In this document: piece after piece, positions 9,705-18,732 of the stretch
How the letters are laid out: every line of letters begins with the position of its first letter
How positions within the stretch are numbered: position 1 is the first letter of the stretch
Assembly (NCBI RefSeq): GCF_004364335.1
Contig: NZ_SOCR01000003.1
Span: forward strand, 124,001 to 188,000
Reading direction: 5' to 3'
Length of the DNA: 64,000 nucleotides
From: Pseudomonas graminis
GTDB taxonomy: Bacteria > Pseudomonadota > Gammaproteobacteria > Pseudomonadales > Pseudomonadaceae
Notes under the pieces: model-generated
The model's input: only the letters and a program-made list of their open reading frames with translations
Told to the model about the DNA's origin: nothing
Database searches by the model: none
Made by a program: the position numbers and the translations under genes

Positions 9705-11210
9705 TCAGAAGCGCCAGATGACGTCGACGATGGCGCGGTGCATGTAGTCGTCTACACCGCTGTGATACGCATCGCCCGGTTTGAACACGCCTGCACGCAG
9801 ACGAATCAGCGCCGACGGTTCGTCGAACGACTGGCTTACCGCAGCCGGCAGCAGGCCTTGCTTGAAGTACTTGGTGACGACAAGGTCCATTTCCTGACCC
9901 AGGTCCTTGCGGCCATCTTCGAGCGGCAACGAGGCAAACGTGCTGACGCCATCGGAGTCGACATTTTCCTGAGCAGGGTTGATACCCGCGCCGCCGATGC
10001 CCGAGTGGCCGTCGACACGACGGAACTTGTGGTAGATCAGCGAGGCGTCGTACTCGTCCTGCATCTGCCAGGACGCGAACAGCGAGCCGGACTCTACGTT
10101 GGCCATTTCGCCCTGGAACGCTTCACCGAAGCGATGCACGCGCGAGCGGGTACCGGTCCAGTTCGAGCGGTTGCTTTCCAGGCCGTTCTGTTCGTAGTTC
10201 TTGCTGGCGCGGGAGTAGGCGCCGCCCACTTGCCACATCGGGTCCAGGCGGAAACGCAGGCCCAGGTCGGTGGCCCAGCCGTTGACGTTTTCGTTGTTCT
10301 TCTCGCCGGCCACGTACTGATCTTCAGCAGCGTTGTAGGTGGTGCCGATGCGGTCACGATCGCCGGTCAGCCAGGTCAGGCTGCCCCAATAGTTGACGGT
10401 GTTCAGGTTGCGGTAGTTGTAGGCGTCGCTGTTGGCCTGCAGACCCAGCCAGGTCAGGTCGCCACGCGAAGTCTTGTCCAGGTCGTCGATGGCTGAGCCC
10501 TGTTGTTTCAGGCTGCCGCCATCATGACTGTGGTGCGCGCGAACGCCTGCCCACTGCCCCGGCGTCCACTGGTATTCCACATCCCCATACAGGTGCGAGC
10601 GATCCTTGTCCTGCGCCGACAGCTCGGTCAGATCGGTGCGGTATTCGCTGAAGCGCTGGGCGGCGCCCACTTCTGCCTTGAGCAGGGTGGTGTCGAAGGT
10701 CCAGTTCACCGCTTCGATGTTGGTGTCGTGCCACTGACCATCGTCATTGCGCAGGCGCTGACGACCGACTTTCAGGATCTCGCCCGGGTAAGGCGTGAAA
10801 CCGCTGTAGCCGATCCAGAATTCGCGCAGGGCCGCGTAGCTGTCATCCACTTTGCGACTGTTGGACGTGCTGCGCGAACGTTGGGCGCTTTGACCGTTTG
10901 CGTCAGTGACCTGCTGATCCAGCGGGTCGGTCTGAATGGTGTCGGTCGCGGTGACGACCTGGCCCATCGCGTAACCGCTCCAGTTGCCCCACTCGCCATA
11001 GGCCCATGGACGCAGATCCAGACCGACACCGTTGACGTCGCCACCGCTGCGGGTGCCGAGGTCACGGTCGTCTTCCATCTGGCCGGTCGCTTTGACTTCG
11101 ATGCCGAAATTCTGAGTGTCGGTCAGGGCTGCCAGTGTCGGTGTGGCCCAGATCAGGGAGAAGCCCAGACCGAATCCGGCTGCCATCAGAGGGTTCAACT
11201 TAAGCTTCAT
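9705..11210 (-). CDS. algE: Alginate outer-membrane export porin AlgE
   Basis: Beta-barrel channel through which alginate leaves the cell. The sequence has a signal peptide ending near [11 protein letters not shown] and alternating amphipathic strands with many W, Y and D residues. It closes with the C-terminal aromatic signature ...IVDVIWRF typical of outer-membrane barrels. It has 501 residues. Its ATG overlaps the end of algK by four bases, which suggests translational coupling with its lipoprotein partner. Confidence 0.96.
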   Translation of the reverse strand: MKLKLNPLMAAGFGLGFSLIWATPTLAALTDTQNFGIEVKATGQMEDDRDLGTRSGGDVNGVGLDLRPWAYGEWGNWSGYAMGQVVTATDTIQTDPLDQQVTDANGQSAQRSRSTSNSRKVDDSYAALREFWIGYSGFTPYPGEILKVGRQRLRNDDGQWHDTNIEAVNWTFDTTLLKAEVGAAQRFSEYRTDLTELSAQDKDRSHLYGDVEYQWTPGQWAGVRAHHSHDGGSLKQQGSAIDDLDKTSRGDLTWLGLQANSDAYNYRNLNTVNYWGSLTWLTGDRDRIGTTYNAAEDQYVAGEKNNENVNGWATDLGLRFRLDPMWQVGGAYSRASKNYEQNGLESNRSNWTGTRSRVHRFGEAFQGEMANVESGSLFASWQMQDEYDASLIYHKFRRVDGHSGIGGAGINPAQENVDSDGVSTFASLPLEDGRKDLGQEMDLVVTKYFKQGLLPAAVSQSFDEPSALIRLRAGVFKPGDAYHSGVDDYMHRAIVDVIWRF

Positions 11211-12619
11211 AGAGGTGCGTCCCCGCCGTCTTTTTCTTCTTGCAGTGTCTGCAAGGCCAACGCGTTTTGCGCGGTTGTGCCACGGACCTGCTGTTCTCGC
11301 TGGAGAAGGCTCTGCGCCTGGGCGCGCTTCTCAGGCGGCAATTGTTCGTTCAGTTGTTGCGCAAGATCCGTCGCTTGCGGCGTGCCCTGGGCCAGTGCGA
11401 GCTGGCCGAAGACCCATGCGTTGACCGGATCAGGCTTGATACCTTTGCCTTGCGAGAACAACTGCGCGAGGGCGAAGTCGGCACTGTTCTGGCCACCGCG
11501 TGCGGAGGTCAGCAACTGGTCGACAGCTTTCTGCGGGTCTGGATGGCCCAGATAACCCCGGCGATAAAGCTGACCCAGGTAGTAATGCGCGGAGATTTGC
11601 GTCGCAGCGGCCTTGGTCAGGTGCTCTTCGGCTTTCTTCGCATCCGGCAAGACCAGCTTGCCTTCGTAATACAGCTTGCCCAGCAGCAGCTCGGCGCGCG
11701 GTTGATCCGCAGCACGGCCGTTGTCCAGGTATTCCATCATCTTGTTGACATCACCCAGTTCGGGGAAGTCGTACAGCAACTGCGCCAGGCTGACCCACGA
11801 AGCGGGGTAACCGGGGGCCACTTTTTCCAGCAGCGATTGCGCGGTTTTTTCGTCCGGCTTGCCGATTGTCGAATCCGCCAGCACGCGAGCGACGCTGTCG
11901 ACACGCATGGCAGGCACGCTGCCCATGGCGTAACCGCTTTGCATCTGCTCGATCAGCGCAGCCTGTTTGTCGGCTTCGCCGCGCTTCTGGTAGACCGTCG
12001 CCAGTTCGGTGTAGCAAACGTCAGTGGTGCGCAGCGCTTGCTTGCAGATGCTTTCGACTTCTGCCAGATGCTGGTCGTAGGTCCCCTGGGTGCGATACAG
12101 CAGCACCTGGGCCAGACCCGCTTCCGGATAACCGCCCGCGCGCCATTCGTTGATCTTTTGCTGCGCGTTGACGTTCGGGAACGTGTGCGGGTATTGCAGA
12201 TAGAGCATCGCCAGCGGGATCAGCGTGCCGGCTTCGCCATTGGCGAAAGCCTTCTTCAGCAGACCTTCGGCTTCACGCTGCTCGGCTTCGGTGGAGTTCG
12301 GCTTGACCGCCAGCAACTTGCCCAGACGCGATTGCGCCCGAGGCGAAGTGGCGGCTGCGGCACGGTAAGTCGCCTCGGCCTGCTTGATCAGCTCCGGGTC
12401 GCGGGTACCCACCTGGATGTCCGCGAGGCCGACCTGTGCATCGCTATAGCCCAGGTCCGCCAGTTGCCGATAGTTTTGCTCCGCCAGCGCGGTGTCGCCG
12501 CGTTTCAGGGCTTCGTTGGCCAGGCGCTGATCGGGCAGGCCGGCACAGCCGCCCAAACCGATAGCGATCGCCAGGCTCAACAATGTAGGGGCTGACAAAC
12601 TTCGTAGTGGGCTAGCCAT
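11207..12619 (-). CDS. algK: Outer-membrane lipoprotein AlgK with TPR/Sel1-like repeats
   Basis: Scaffold lipoprotein that helps AlgE reach the outer membrane and links it to the periplasmic complex. The lipobox L-G-G-C places the acylated cysteine at residue 25. The remainder is an array of helical TPR/Sel1-like repeats, for example [20 protein letters not shown]. It has 470 residues, overlaps algE by four bases and begins 2 bases after the alg44 stop. Confidence 0.95.
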   Translation of the reverse strand: MASPLRSLSAPTLLSLAIAIGLGGCAGLPDQRLANEALKRGDTALAEQNYRQLADLGYSDAQVGLADIQVGTRDPELIKQAEATYRAAAATSPRAQSRLGKLLAVKPNSTEAEQREAEGLLKKAFANGEAGTLIPLAMLYLQYPHTFPNVNAQQKINEWRAGGYPEAGLAQVLLYRTQGTYDQHLAEVESICKQALRTTDVCYTELATVYQKRGEADKQAALIEQMQSGYAMGSVPAMRVDSVARVLADSTIGKPDEKTAQSLLEKVAPGYPASWVSLAQLLYDFPELGDVNKMMEYLDNGRAADQPRAELLLGKLYYEGKLVLPDAKKAEEHLTKAAATQISAHYYLGQLYRRGYLGHPDPQKAVDQLLTSARGGQNSADFALAQLFSQGKGIKPDPVNAWVFGQLALAQGTPQATDLAQQLNEQLPPEKRAQAQSLLQREQQVRGTTAQNALALQTLQEEKDGGDAPL

Positions 12620-12621
12620 GT

Positions 12622-13794
12622 TTAGAAACCTGCCGCCGTGGCTTTATCGATCAACCAGTTCAGCGACGGGCCGCGAGTGCTCACCACTTCAACCGGACGA
12701 CCTGCCAGGCTGCTGTTGATGGCTTCGTCAGGCTGGATCTGGACGCGGATGTCGGAAGACAGGTCGGCAGGGCTCAGAGCCGTGGCGCTGACGATCTTGC
12801 CGCTGTGGTCGCCGTCTTCGCCAGCCACCTGGAAGGTCACGCGAGCGCCCGGCTGTACATCGGCGAACTGACGGTAGGTGAAGCGAGCATCGACGTTGGC
12901 GGCCACGTTGCGCGGGACCATCTGGAAGATCACTTGACCTTTGCTGGCGTACTGACCGTCGGCGACCAGTTGTTTGGCCACGACGCAATCGCAAGGGCTG
13001 GTCATGGTGCCGGCCAGTTGACGACCGAACAGCTCTTCGATTTTGGCCGGCTGCATTTCGTCCGGGTCCAGGTTGCCTTTCAACATGTCCAGCATGCTGG
13101 TGTTGAAGGTCGCCAGCGGTGCGCCTTTGGCGACGTTGCCGTTCGGCGTCACCAGGCTGGTCACGGTGCCTTCACGGGGCATGGTGACATCCAGGCTCGG
13201 TACGCTGACCAGACCGGACGTGGAGTGGCTGACGAAGTACATCCCGTAGACCGACTTGGCAACGAAGCCGAACGCAATCACACCGACAGCGAAGATACCG
13301 ACGCTGAAGGTCACGGCGCGCAGGCGACCGAAAGCGCTCAGGCCGCTGCCGCCGTCTTTGGATTTGCGTGCTTTGGTGAAGTTATCGCGCTGCAGGGTCG
13401 CCAACACTTCGCCCATGCTGATGAGATCGCCCGACAGGTGCGAAGTGATCAGGTGACGCAGGGTGGAGATGTCCTGGGATTCCAGGTTCTGGAACTGGCA
13501 GCCGACACGGCCGGTGCTCGAATCGATGGTGCGCACTTGCAGGTCGACGTCCATGGCCAGACCGAGGTTGTCGATCAGGAACTGCAGACGACCCTTGATG
13601 ACCTCACCAACGCCTGGACGCAGGTTGGAAGGCGCGACAAAGCTCAGACCGCCTGCGGAAAGGTCTTCGACACGCACCAGCGGAGCGTTCGGCTGACCAT
13701 TGAGCAGTCGCAGTTTGGCCGGGATCTTGACCCGTGCGTGCTGACGCTGGGCTTCGGATTCATGTACGACATTGGCATTCACGGCTGTATTCAT
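12622..13794 (-). CDS. alg44: Alginate co-polymerase Alg44 with c-di-GMP-binding PilZ domain
   Basis: Inner-membrane partner of Alg8 that activates polymerisation on binding cyclic-di-GMP. The cytoplasmic PilZ domain shows the ligand motifs R17-Q-H-A-R21 and D44-L-S-A-G-G. A single membrane segment (about residues 167-190) leads to a periplasmic region resembling membrane-fusion proteins, with a C-D-C pair in MTSPCDCVVAKQ. It has 390 residues. The intact ligand residues imply that alginate synthesis here is c-di-GMP dependent. Confidence 0.96.
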   Translation of the reverse strand: MNTAVNANVVHESEAQRQHARVKIPAKLRLLNGQPNAPLVRVEDLSAGGLSFVAPSNLRPGVGEVIKGRLQFLIDNLGLAMDVDLQVRTIDSSTGRVGCQFQNLESQDISTLRHLITSHLSGDLISMGEVLATLQRDNFTKARKSKDGGSGLSAFGRLRAVTFSVGIFAVGVIAFGFVAKSVYGMYFVSHSTSGLVSVPSLDVTMPREGTVTSLVTPNGNVAKGAPLATFNTSMLDMLKGNLDPDEMQPAKIEELFGRQLAGTMTSPCDCVVAKQLVADGQYASKGQVIFQMVPRNVAANVDARFTYRQFADVQPGARVTFQVAGEDGDHSGKIVSATALSPADLSSDIRVQIQPDEAINSSLAGRPVEVVSTRGPSLNWLIDKATAAGF

Positions 13795-13847
13795 GGTGGT
13801 AATTCCTGATTAATCGAGTTGATCCATTGTTTCGGTCAGAGGCCCGG

Positions 13848-15329
13848 TCAGACCATTGTCAGCAGCACGGCAACGAAGATGCTGCCAGCCGAGAAAGTCA
13901 TGGTCCGCGACGACCAGGTGTTGAACCAACCCTGGAAGCTGGCCATGTCGCGGCTCAGTTTTGTGTCCTGGCGGGTCCAGGACTGTCGGTCGAGACGGAA
14001 GAAGACGTAGATCTTCATCAGTGCGCCGACGATCTGGTTGTAATAGAGAATCATCGGATAGGCCGGCCCGATCTTGTGTCCGCTGCACGACAGCAGCAGG
14101 GTCAGAATCAGACGGGTGATGCCGATCCACAGCAAGTAGGCGAGCAGGTATTCGATGCCGAACTTCAGGCTTGCCAGCATGGCAACGGTCAGGCCAAGGA
14201 TCGACGTCCACATCGACACGCGCTGGTCGAACAGCACGATGCTGGTAAAGATGCCGAGACGACCGAAGCCCAGACCCAACGCACGGGAGTTCTGCCGAAG
14301 GTTGTTGCCGTACCAGCGGTACATCAGCTTGCGGCTGGCCTTCAGGAAGCTTTTTTCCGGCGGGTGTTCAACGGTGTTGATTGCGGCATCCGGCACGTAG
14401 AACGTGTCGTAGCCCAGGCGCATCAGGCTGAACCAGCTCGACTTGTCGTCGCCGGTCAGAAACTTGAAGCGGCCCAGACGCCAGTGCTGCAGCGAATCGC
14501 TTTCCACGTCAGCGATGAACATCGGGTCTGTCACCACGGTGGCGCGGAACACCGACATACGGCCGGTCATGGTCAGGACGCGTTTGGACAGCGCCATCGA
14601 GCACATGTTGATGTGACGCTGAGCGAAACGCAGCTTGTGCCATTCGCTCATGATGTAACCGCCGCGTACTTCACAGAACTCGTTGGTGGTCAGGCCGCCG
14701 ACGTTGCCGAACAGCTGGAACCACGGAACTGTTTTCTGCACCACGCCCTCGGCCAGAACAGTGTCACCGTCGATCACCGCAACCACGGCGCGGTCGTCAG
14801 GCATGTGACGGGAAATGGCGCGGAAACCGAATGCCAGGCCATCGCGCTTGCCGGTACCGGCGATGCGTACGAAGTCGAGCTTCACGTGCTCCGGCGGGTT
14901 GTACTTGGCCCACAGTGCCTTGACGAGCAGCTCGTCGGACATTTCCACCAGGGAGCAGACGATGGTGGTCGGGAAGCCGCAGTTGATGGCTTCGCGAATC
15001 ACCGAGCTGTACACCTGAGCGGTGGTCAGCGCATCGATACGAAAGCTGGTGACCATCAGGAACACGTGGGACGGATCGGCTGCCTTGCCCAGCTTGCGCA
15101 CTTTACGGCGCAGGTGCGGGTAGACGATGTACAGAAAAATCATGCCGCGCACGAAGTGCGTTGCGCCCATCGAGTAACGCCAGATGCCGACGATACCGAT
15201 CAGGAAAATGAAATCTTTGGAATGCGAGTCAAACAGCGATGCGGGCAGTGCCATGGCAATGGCCGCCAGCAACGTCAGATAAAACAGCCAACCTGCGGCT
15301 TGGAGGAAGCCGTGCTTCAGCCTTTGCAT
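13848..15329 (-). CDS. alg8: Alginate polymerase Alg8 (family 2 glycosyltransferase)
   Basis: Polymerises GDP-mannuronate across the inner membrane. The start is the ATG at 15329 (493 residues, [10 protein letters not shown]...), preceded by AGGGA; an in-frame ATG at 15368 has no ribosome site. Two N-terminal and several C-terminal membrane segments flank a cytoplasmic GT-2 domain with the nucleotide-sugar motif VIDGDTVL. Together with Alg44 it forms the synthase. It follows algD after a 129-base spacer that holds a hairpin. Confidence 0.95.
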   Translation of the reverse strand: MQRLKHGFLQAAGWLFYLTLLAAIAMALPASLFDSHSKDFIFLIGIVGIWRYSMGATHFVRGMIFLYIVYPHLRRKVRKLGKAADPSHVFLMVTSFRIDALTTAQVYSSVIREAINCGFPTTIVCSLVEMSDELLVKALWAKYNPPEHVKLDFVRIAGTGKRDGLAFGFRAISRHMPDDRAVVAVIDGDTVLAEGVVQKTVPWFQLFGNVGGLTTNEFCEVRGGYIMSEWHKLRFAQRHINMCSMALSKRVLTMTGRMSVFRATVVTDPMFIADVESDSLQHWRLGRFKFLTGDDKSSWFSLMRLGYDTFYVPDAAINTVEHPPEKSFLKASRKLMYRWYGNNLRQNSRALGLGFGRLGIFTSIVLFDQRVSMWTSILGLTVAMLASLKFGIEYLLAYLLWIGITRLILTLLLSCSGHKIGPAYPMILYYNQIVGALMKIYVFFRLDRQSWTRQDTKLSRDMASFQGWFNTWSSRTMTFSAGSIFVAVLLTMV

Positions 15330-15368
15330 AGTGTGTATCCCTAAGTCAGTTGCAACCTCAAGCCGCAA

Positions 15369-15420
15369 GCTTCAAACCTCCAGTCGCAGGCGCTGACGCC
15401 CGGGACTGGAGGGATGAAGC
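15369..15420 (-). other. Large hairpin in the algD-alg8 spacer
   Basis: GCTTCA plus CCTCCAGTC (15369-15385) pairs with GACTGGAGG plus TGAAGC (15404-15420), with a two-base internal mismatch. A nested GGCG/CGCC stem lies inside the loop. No T-run follows, so this is more likely an mRNA processing or stability element than a terminator. Confidence 0.6.
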
Positions 15421-15458
15421 CTGAAACTTGCAGCTCGTGGCTTGCAGCTCGCTGTGTG

Positions 15459-16775
15459 TTACCAGCAGATACCTTCGATTTGACCGTTTTCGGTGGTGGT
15501 GCCTTTCATGAAGCCCACCAGGTCAATCACACGCTTGCCGGCTGGCGCGTTGTTGGCGAGTGCACGGAAGCGCTCGTCGCGGTTACCCAGGATGATCACG
15601 TCGGAGTTGTTGATGACCGCGTCGAAGTCCGAGTTCAGCAGGGACGAAACGTGCGGGATCTTGGACTCGATGTAGTCTTTGTTGGCGCCGTGAACGCGAG
15701 CGTATTCGACGTTGCTGTCGAAGATGCTCAGGTCGTAGCCCTTGCCGATCAGCATTTCTGCCAGCTCGACCAGTGGGCTTTCGCGCAGGTCATCGGTACC
15801 GGCCTTGAAGCTCAGACCCAGCAGGGCAACTTTGCGAGTGTCGCTGGCAGCGACGATGTCGAAAGCGTTCTGAACCTGGGAAACGTTGCTGCGCATCAGG
15901 GAGTTGAGCAGTGGCGCTTCAACGTCCAGGGTGCTGGCGCGGTAGGTCAGGGCGCGGACGTCCTTCGGCAGGCAGGAACCGCCGAAAGCGAAGCCTGGGC
16001 GCATGTAGTACTGGGACAGGTTCAGAGCCTTGTCCTGGCAGACCACGTCCATCACTTCACGGCCGTCGACGCCGACTGCCTTGGCGATGTTGCCGATTTC
16101 GTTGGCGAAGGTGACCTTGGTCGCGTGCCATACGTTGCAGGTGTACTTGATCATTTCGGCAACGGCGATGTCCTTGCGGATGATCGGCGCGTCGAGTTCT
16201 TCGTACAGGGATTGCAGAACGTCACCGGATGCTTTGTCGAATTCGCCGATAACGGTCATCGGAGGACGGTCGTAGTCCGCGATCGCGGTGCTTTCACGCA
16301 GGAACTCAGGGTTGACCGCGACGCCGAAGTCGACGCCGGCTTTCTTGCCAGAGCAGTCTTCCAGGATCGGGATGACAACGTTTGCGACGGTGCCCGGCAG
16401 AACGGTGCTGCGCACGACGATGGTGTGACGGGTGCTCTTGTCGCGCAGCACGAAGCCGATTTCGCGGCAGACCGATTCAATGAAGTCCAGCTCCAGATCG
16501 CCGTTCTTTTTGCTTGGCGTGCCGACGCAGATCATCGACAGGTCAGTGGCGCGAATGGCTTCGGAGAAGTCGGTGGTGCCGCGCAGTTTGCCGGTCTTGA
16601 TGCCGGTTTCCAGCAACTCGCCCAGACCTGGCTCAACGATTGGCGACTTGCCGTTGTTGATCAGATCGATCTTGGCGGCGGAGATGTCCACGCCAACAAC
16701 ATCATGACCACGCGCCGAGAGGCAGCCCGCGCAGACTGCACCGACATAGCCCAAACCAAAGATGCTGATACGCAT
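15459..16775 (-). CDS. algD: GDP-mannose 6-dehydrogenase AlgD
   Basis: Committed step of alginate synthesis: a four-electron oxidation of GDP-mannose to GDP-mannuronate with two NAD+. The N-terminal Rossmann fold starts MRISIFGLGYVGAVCAGCLS. The catalytic cysteine lies in GGSCLPKDVRALTYRA, near residue 268. It has 438 residues, with GAGGAG upstream of the ATG. It is the first gene of the operon and is preceded by a leader of about 474 bases and an AlgU promoter. Confidence 0.98.
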   Translation of the reverse strand: MRISIFGLGYVGAVCAGCLSARGHDVVGVDISAAKIDLINNGKSPIVEPGLGELLETGIKTGKLRGTTDFSEAIRATDLSMICVGTPSKKNGDLELDFIESVCREIGFVLRDKSTRHTIVVRSTVLPGTVANVVIPILEDCSGKKAGVDFGVAVNPEFLRESTAIADYDRPPMTVIGEFDKASGDVLQSLYEELDAPIIRKDIAVAEMIKYTCNVWHATKVTFANEIGNIAKAVGVDGREVMDVVCQDKALNLSQYYMRPGFAFGGSCLPKDVRALTYRASTLDVEAPLLNSLMRSNVSQVQNAFDIVAASDTRKVALLGLSFKAGTDDLRESPLVELAEMLIGKGYDLSIFDSNVEYARVHGANKDYIESKIPHVSSLLNSDFDAVINNSDVIILGNRDERFRALANNAPAGKRVIDLVGFMKGTTTENGQIEGICW

Positions 16776-17255
16776 AGTAATCTCCTCGATGTTTACGCCA
16801 TTAGTTGGCCGAATATAAAAACTGTCTTACAACTTTCGCGCACTCGTACGCACGGCAAATGAATGTCGCGTGACAAGCACAGGCAGAATTAAGGGGTGAG
16901 TCACCTATATGAAAGGCAAACCCGAATGCTACAGATCAAAAGTGTCGAGTAGCCCATACATATTTATATAGGTTCCCGATCTGGGATGTGGCAGGCACTC
17001 CAACGGATGGTTTGCGCGTCGCGCTCAGGCGGTCAAGAATAAGGCGTTTGGCCCTCTCCTGATAAATCAGCCCCGATTCACGACTGCGGGCACCCGAATG
17101 GTGCTAGCTCACTTCACTTCAACTAGTTTGGTGCGTGACTCCTTGTACGTACCACTTGACCGGCGGGTCTAACTTCGTTGAGAAGCAACTTCCAGATCTG
17201 TCCATGTGCCATGTAAGAGATGTCCTACATGGGGGACGAGAATTGTTACGGGATG
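16776..17255 (-). promoter_or_regulatory. Long untranslated leader of the algD operon
   Basis: This stretch lies between the predicted start of transcription (about 17249) and the algD ATG. It contains no convincing reading frame. It is richer in A/T near 16950-16980 (tacatatttatatagg) and holds the hairpin at 17209-17232. Long algD leaders are known in Pseudomonas. Confidence 0.6.
17209..17232 (-). promoter_or_regulatory. Leader hairpin exposing GGA (possible RsmA/CsrA site)
   Basis: In the transcript CCAUGUA and UACAUGG form a 7-base stem whose 10-base loop begins GGACAU. A GGA in a hairpin loop is the classical CsrA/RsmA recognition feature. It lies only about 17-40 bases downstream of the predicted transcription start. 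Binding is inferred. Confidence 0.45.
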
Positions 17256-17283
17256 TAGGAGCGTGGGCATTCCCCATAAGTTC
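17256..17283 (-). promoter_or_regulatory. AlgU (sigma-22/RpoE-like) promoter of algD
   Basis: On the minus strand GAACTT (17283-17278) is followed by exactly 17 bases and TCCTA (17260-17256). This is the arrangement of AlgU-dependent promoters, and as I recall it the P. aeruginosa algD promoter has the same two elements. It is the only such pair I found upstream of algD. Confidence 0.8.
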
Positions 17284-17438
17284 CGGGCCACTCGTCCTCT
17301 TTTTGAGATTTTTCGTAACACCCGGTGCTTTTCGGGGCTATCCAAGAAGTGACCGACTCAGGTTTGGGCCTTAGTTTATAAGGCTTTGGCCGGCCTGCAG
17401 GCTGGGGTGCCACTAGTTCAAATCAGCGGTCCGGAATC

Positions 17439-17490
17439 TTCAAAAAAAGTTGTTAAATTTTTGAGAAAAAATAGAGTTGTTATTTTTTGA
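17439..17490. promoter_or_regulatory. A/T tract upstream of the algD promoter
   Basis: About 43 of 52 bases are A or T in an otherwise G/C-rich region, with runs such as caaaaaaag and tattttttga. It lies 155-205 bases upstream of the -35 element. Such tracts bend DNA and attract nucleoid proteins (MvaT/H-NS type, IHF); I could not match a strict IHF consensus. Confidence 0.4.
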
Positions 17491-17522
17491 CTGTTAGTTG
17501 GCGCCAATTAGTCGGCAGCACT

Positions 17523-17532
17523 ACCGTTCGTC
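17523..17532 (+). promoter_or_regulatory. AlgR-binding box
   Basis: ACCGTTCGTC matches the high-affinity AlgR consensus exactly. It lies about 240 bases upstream of the algD -35 element, a far-upstream position like those used by AlgR at algD in P. aeruginosa. A weaker resemblance (ccggtgctt, 17322-17330) sits closer to the promoter and is not claimed as a site. Confidence 0.7.
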
Positions 17533-17772
17533 TGCGCAAACTGTAGGTTATGAACTAAGTAAGTGTGGGAATTTGCGAACACAGTCACTGTTTTGCTTTG
17601 CTTTCGGTTGGATGGATAGACACATTCGAATGGTGGGGTTTACTTGGACGCATCAAGACGGCGAGAGAAGCGCCCTGAGAAGTGCACTGAAGTAGGGATT
17701 GGGTAGCGTCGCAATGCCCGTCAACTGGTCGAGACAGGCATGCGTTCTGGCGCAGGAAAGGAGAGCTGCGGC

Positions 17773-18552
17773 TCAGGCGTCTTGCTCGTCGCGCAGGAAG
17801 ACAAGCTTGTCTGGAGAGGACAGCTCGTTGCTGTATCGATAGCCGTGGGCATCGAATTGCGTCAGGTCTTTGGGCTTGCTGATGCGCTCGGAAATCACAA
17901 ACCGAGTCATCATGCCCCGGGCTTTCTTGGCGTAGAAGCTGATGATCTTGTACTGACCGTTTTTCTGGTCGCGGAACTCGGTTTCGATCACGCGGGCATT
18001 AAGTGCCGGACGCTTGACCGCCGAAAAGTACTCGTTCGAGGCGAGGTTGAGCAGCACGTCGTCGCCTTGTTCTTTAAGCGCCTCGTTCAGCCACTCGCTG
18101 ATGCGGTCGCCCCAGAATGCATAAAGATCCTTGCCCCTCGCGTTCGCCAGCTTTGTACCCATTTCCAGCCGATACGGTTGCATCAGGTCCAGAGGGCGCA
18201 GCAATCCATAGAGCCCGGACAACATACGCAGATGCTTCTGGGCGTACGTCAGATCGGGTCCGCTCAGGGTGTCGGCGTCGAGACCTGTGTACACGTCGCC
18301 CTTGAAGGCCAGCAGCGCCTGCTTGGCGTTTTCGGGAGTAAAGGCCGGATTCCAGCTGCCGAAGCGGGCGGCATTGAGACCCGAGAGCTTGTCGGACAGG
18401 TGCATCAGCTCACCGATCTGCGCCGGGGTCATGTCACGCAGTTGGCTGATGAGTTCCTGGGAGTGATCCAGAAATTGCGGCTGGGTGTAACGCTTGGTGG
18501 TGGGCGTGGTGTCGAAATCGAGTGTTTTGGCTGGGGAAATCACCATCAGCAT
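17773..18552 (-). CDS. yaaA: Peroxide stress protein YaaA (UPF0246/DUF328)
   Basis: Cytoplasmic protein of the YaaA family. In E. coli YaaA lowers free iron and protects DNA during hydrogen peroxide stress. It starts [13 protein letters not shown], the family signature, and contains [21 protein letters not shown] in the middle. Its 259 residues match the usual length. It stands alone, convergent with nothing, and points towards the algD control region. Confidence 0.92.
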   Translation of the reverse strand: MLMVISPAKTLDFDTTPTTKRYTQPQFLDHSQELISQLRDMTPAQIGELMHLSDKLSGLNAARFGSWNPAFTPENAKQALLAFKGDVYTGLDADTLSGPDLTYAQKHLRMLSGLYGLLRPLDLMQPYRLEMGTKLANARGKDLYAFWGDRISEWLNEALKEQGDDVLLNLASNEYFSAVKRPALNARVIETEFRDQKNGQYKIISFYAKKARGMMTRFVISERISKPKDLTQFDAHGYRYSNELSSPDKLVFLRDEQDA

Positions 18553-18624
18553 GGGCAGGTCTCCTTTAATCGTCGGGCGATTCTAGGCGTTGCGTGCGGA
18601 TGACTCCAGCTATGGTGTCGATAG

Positions 18625-18638
18625 GCGCGCTCCTACAG
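18625..18638. repeat. Single degenerate REP arm
   Basis: The sequence gcgcgctcctacag equals the outer arm of the REP class seen at 30331-30344, but no partner arm is nearby. It lies between yaaA and the deacetylase-like gene. Confidence 0.4.
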
Positions 18639-18732
18639 CGGCCGTGCCCGAATCCGGCCATCTGGTCCAAGGCAAATCCGCTATAGTGCCTCGCCGGTTT
18701 TCGGCCTCTTTATCAAGGATTGGGAGCACGTC

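Noticed and set aside
17135-17695. Two small open frames (17135-17374 and 17498-17695) in the algD control region
   Set aside because: They have no ribosome sites, unusual composition, and overlap the AlgU promoter and AlgR box.
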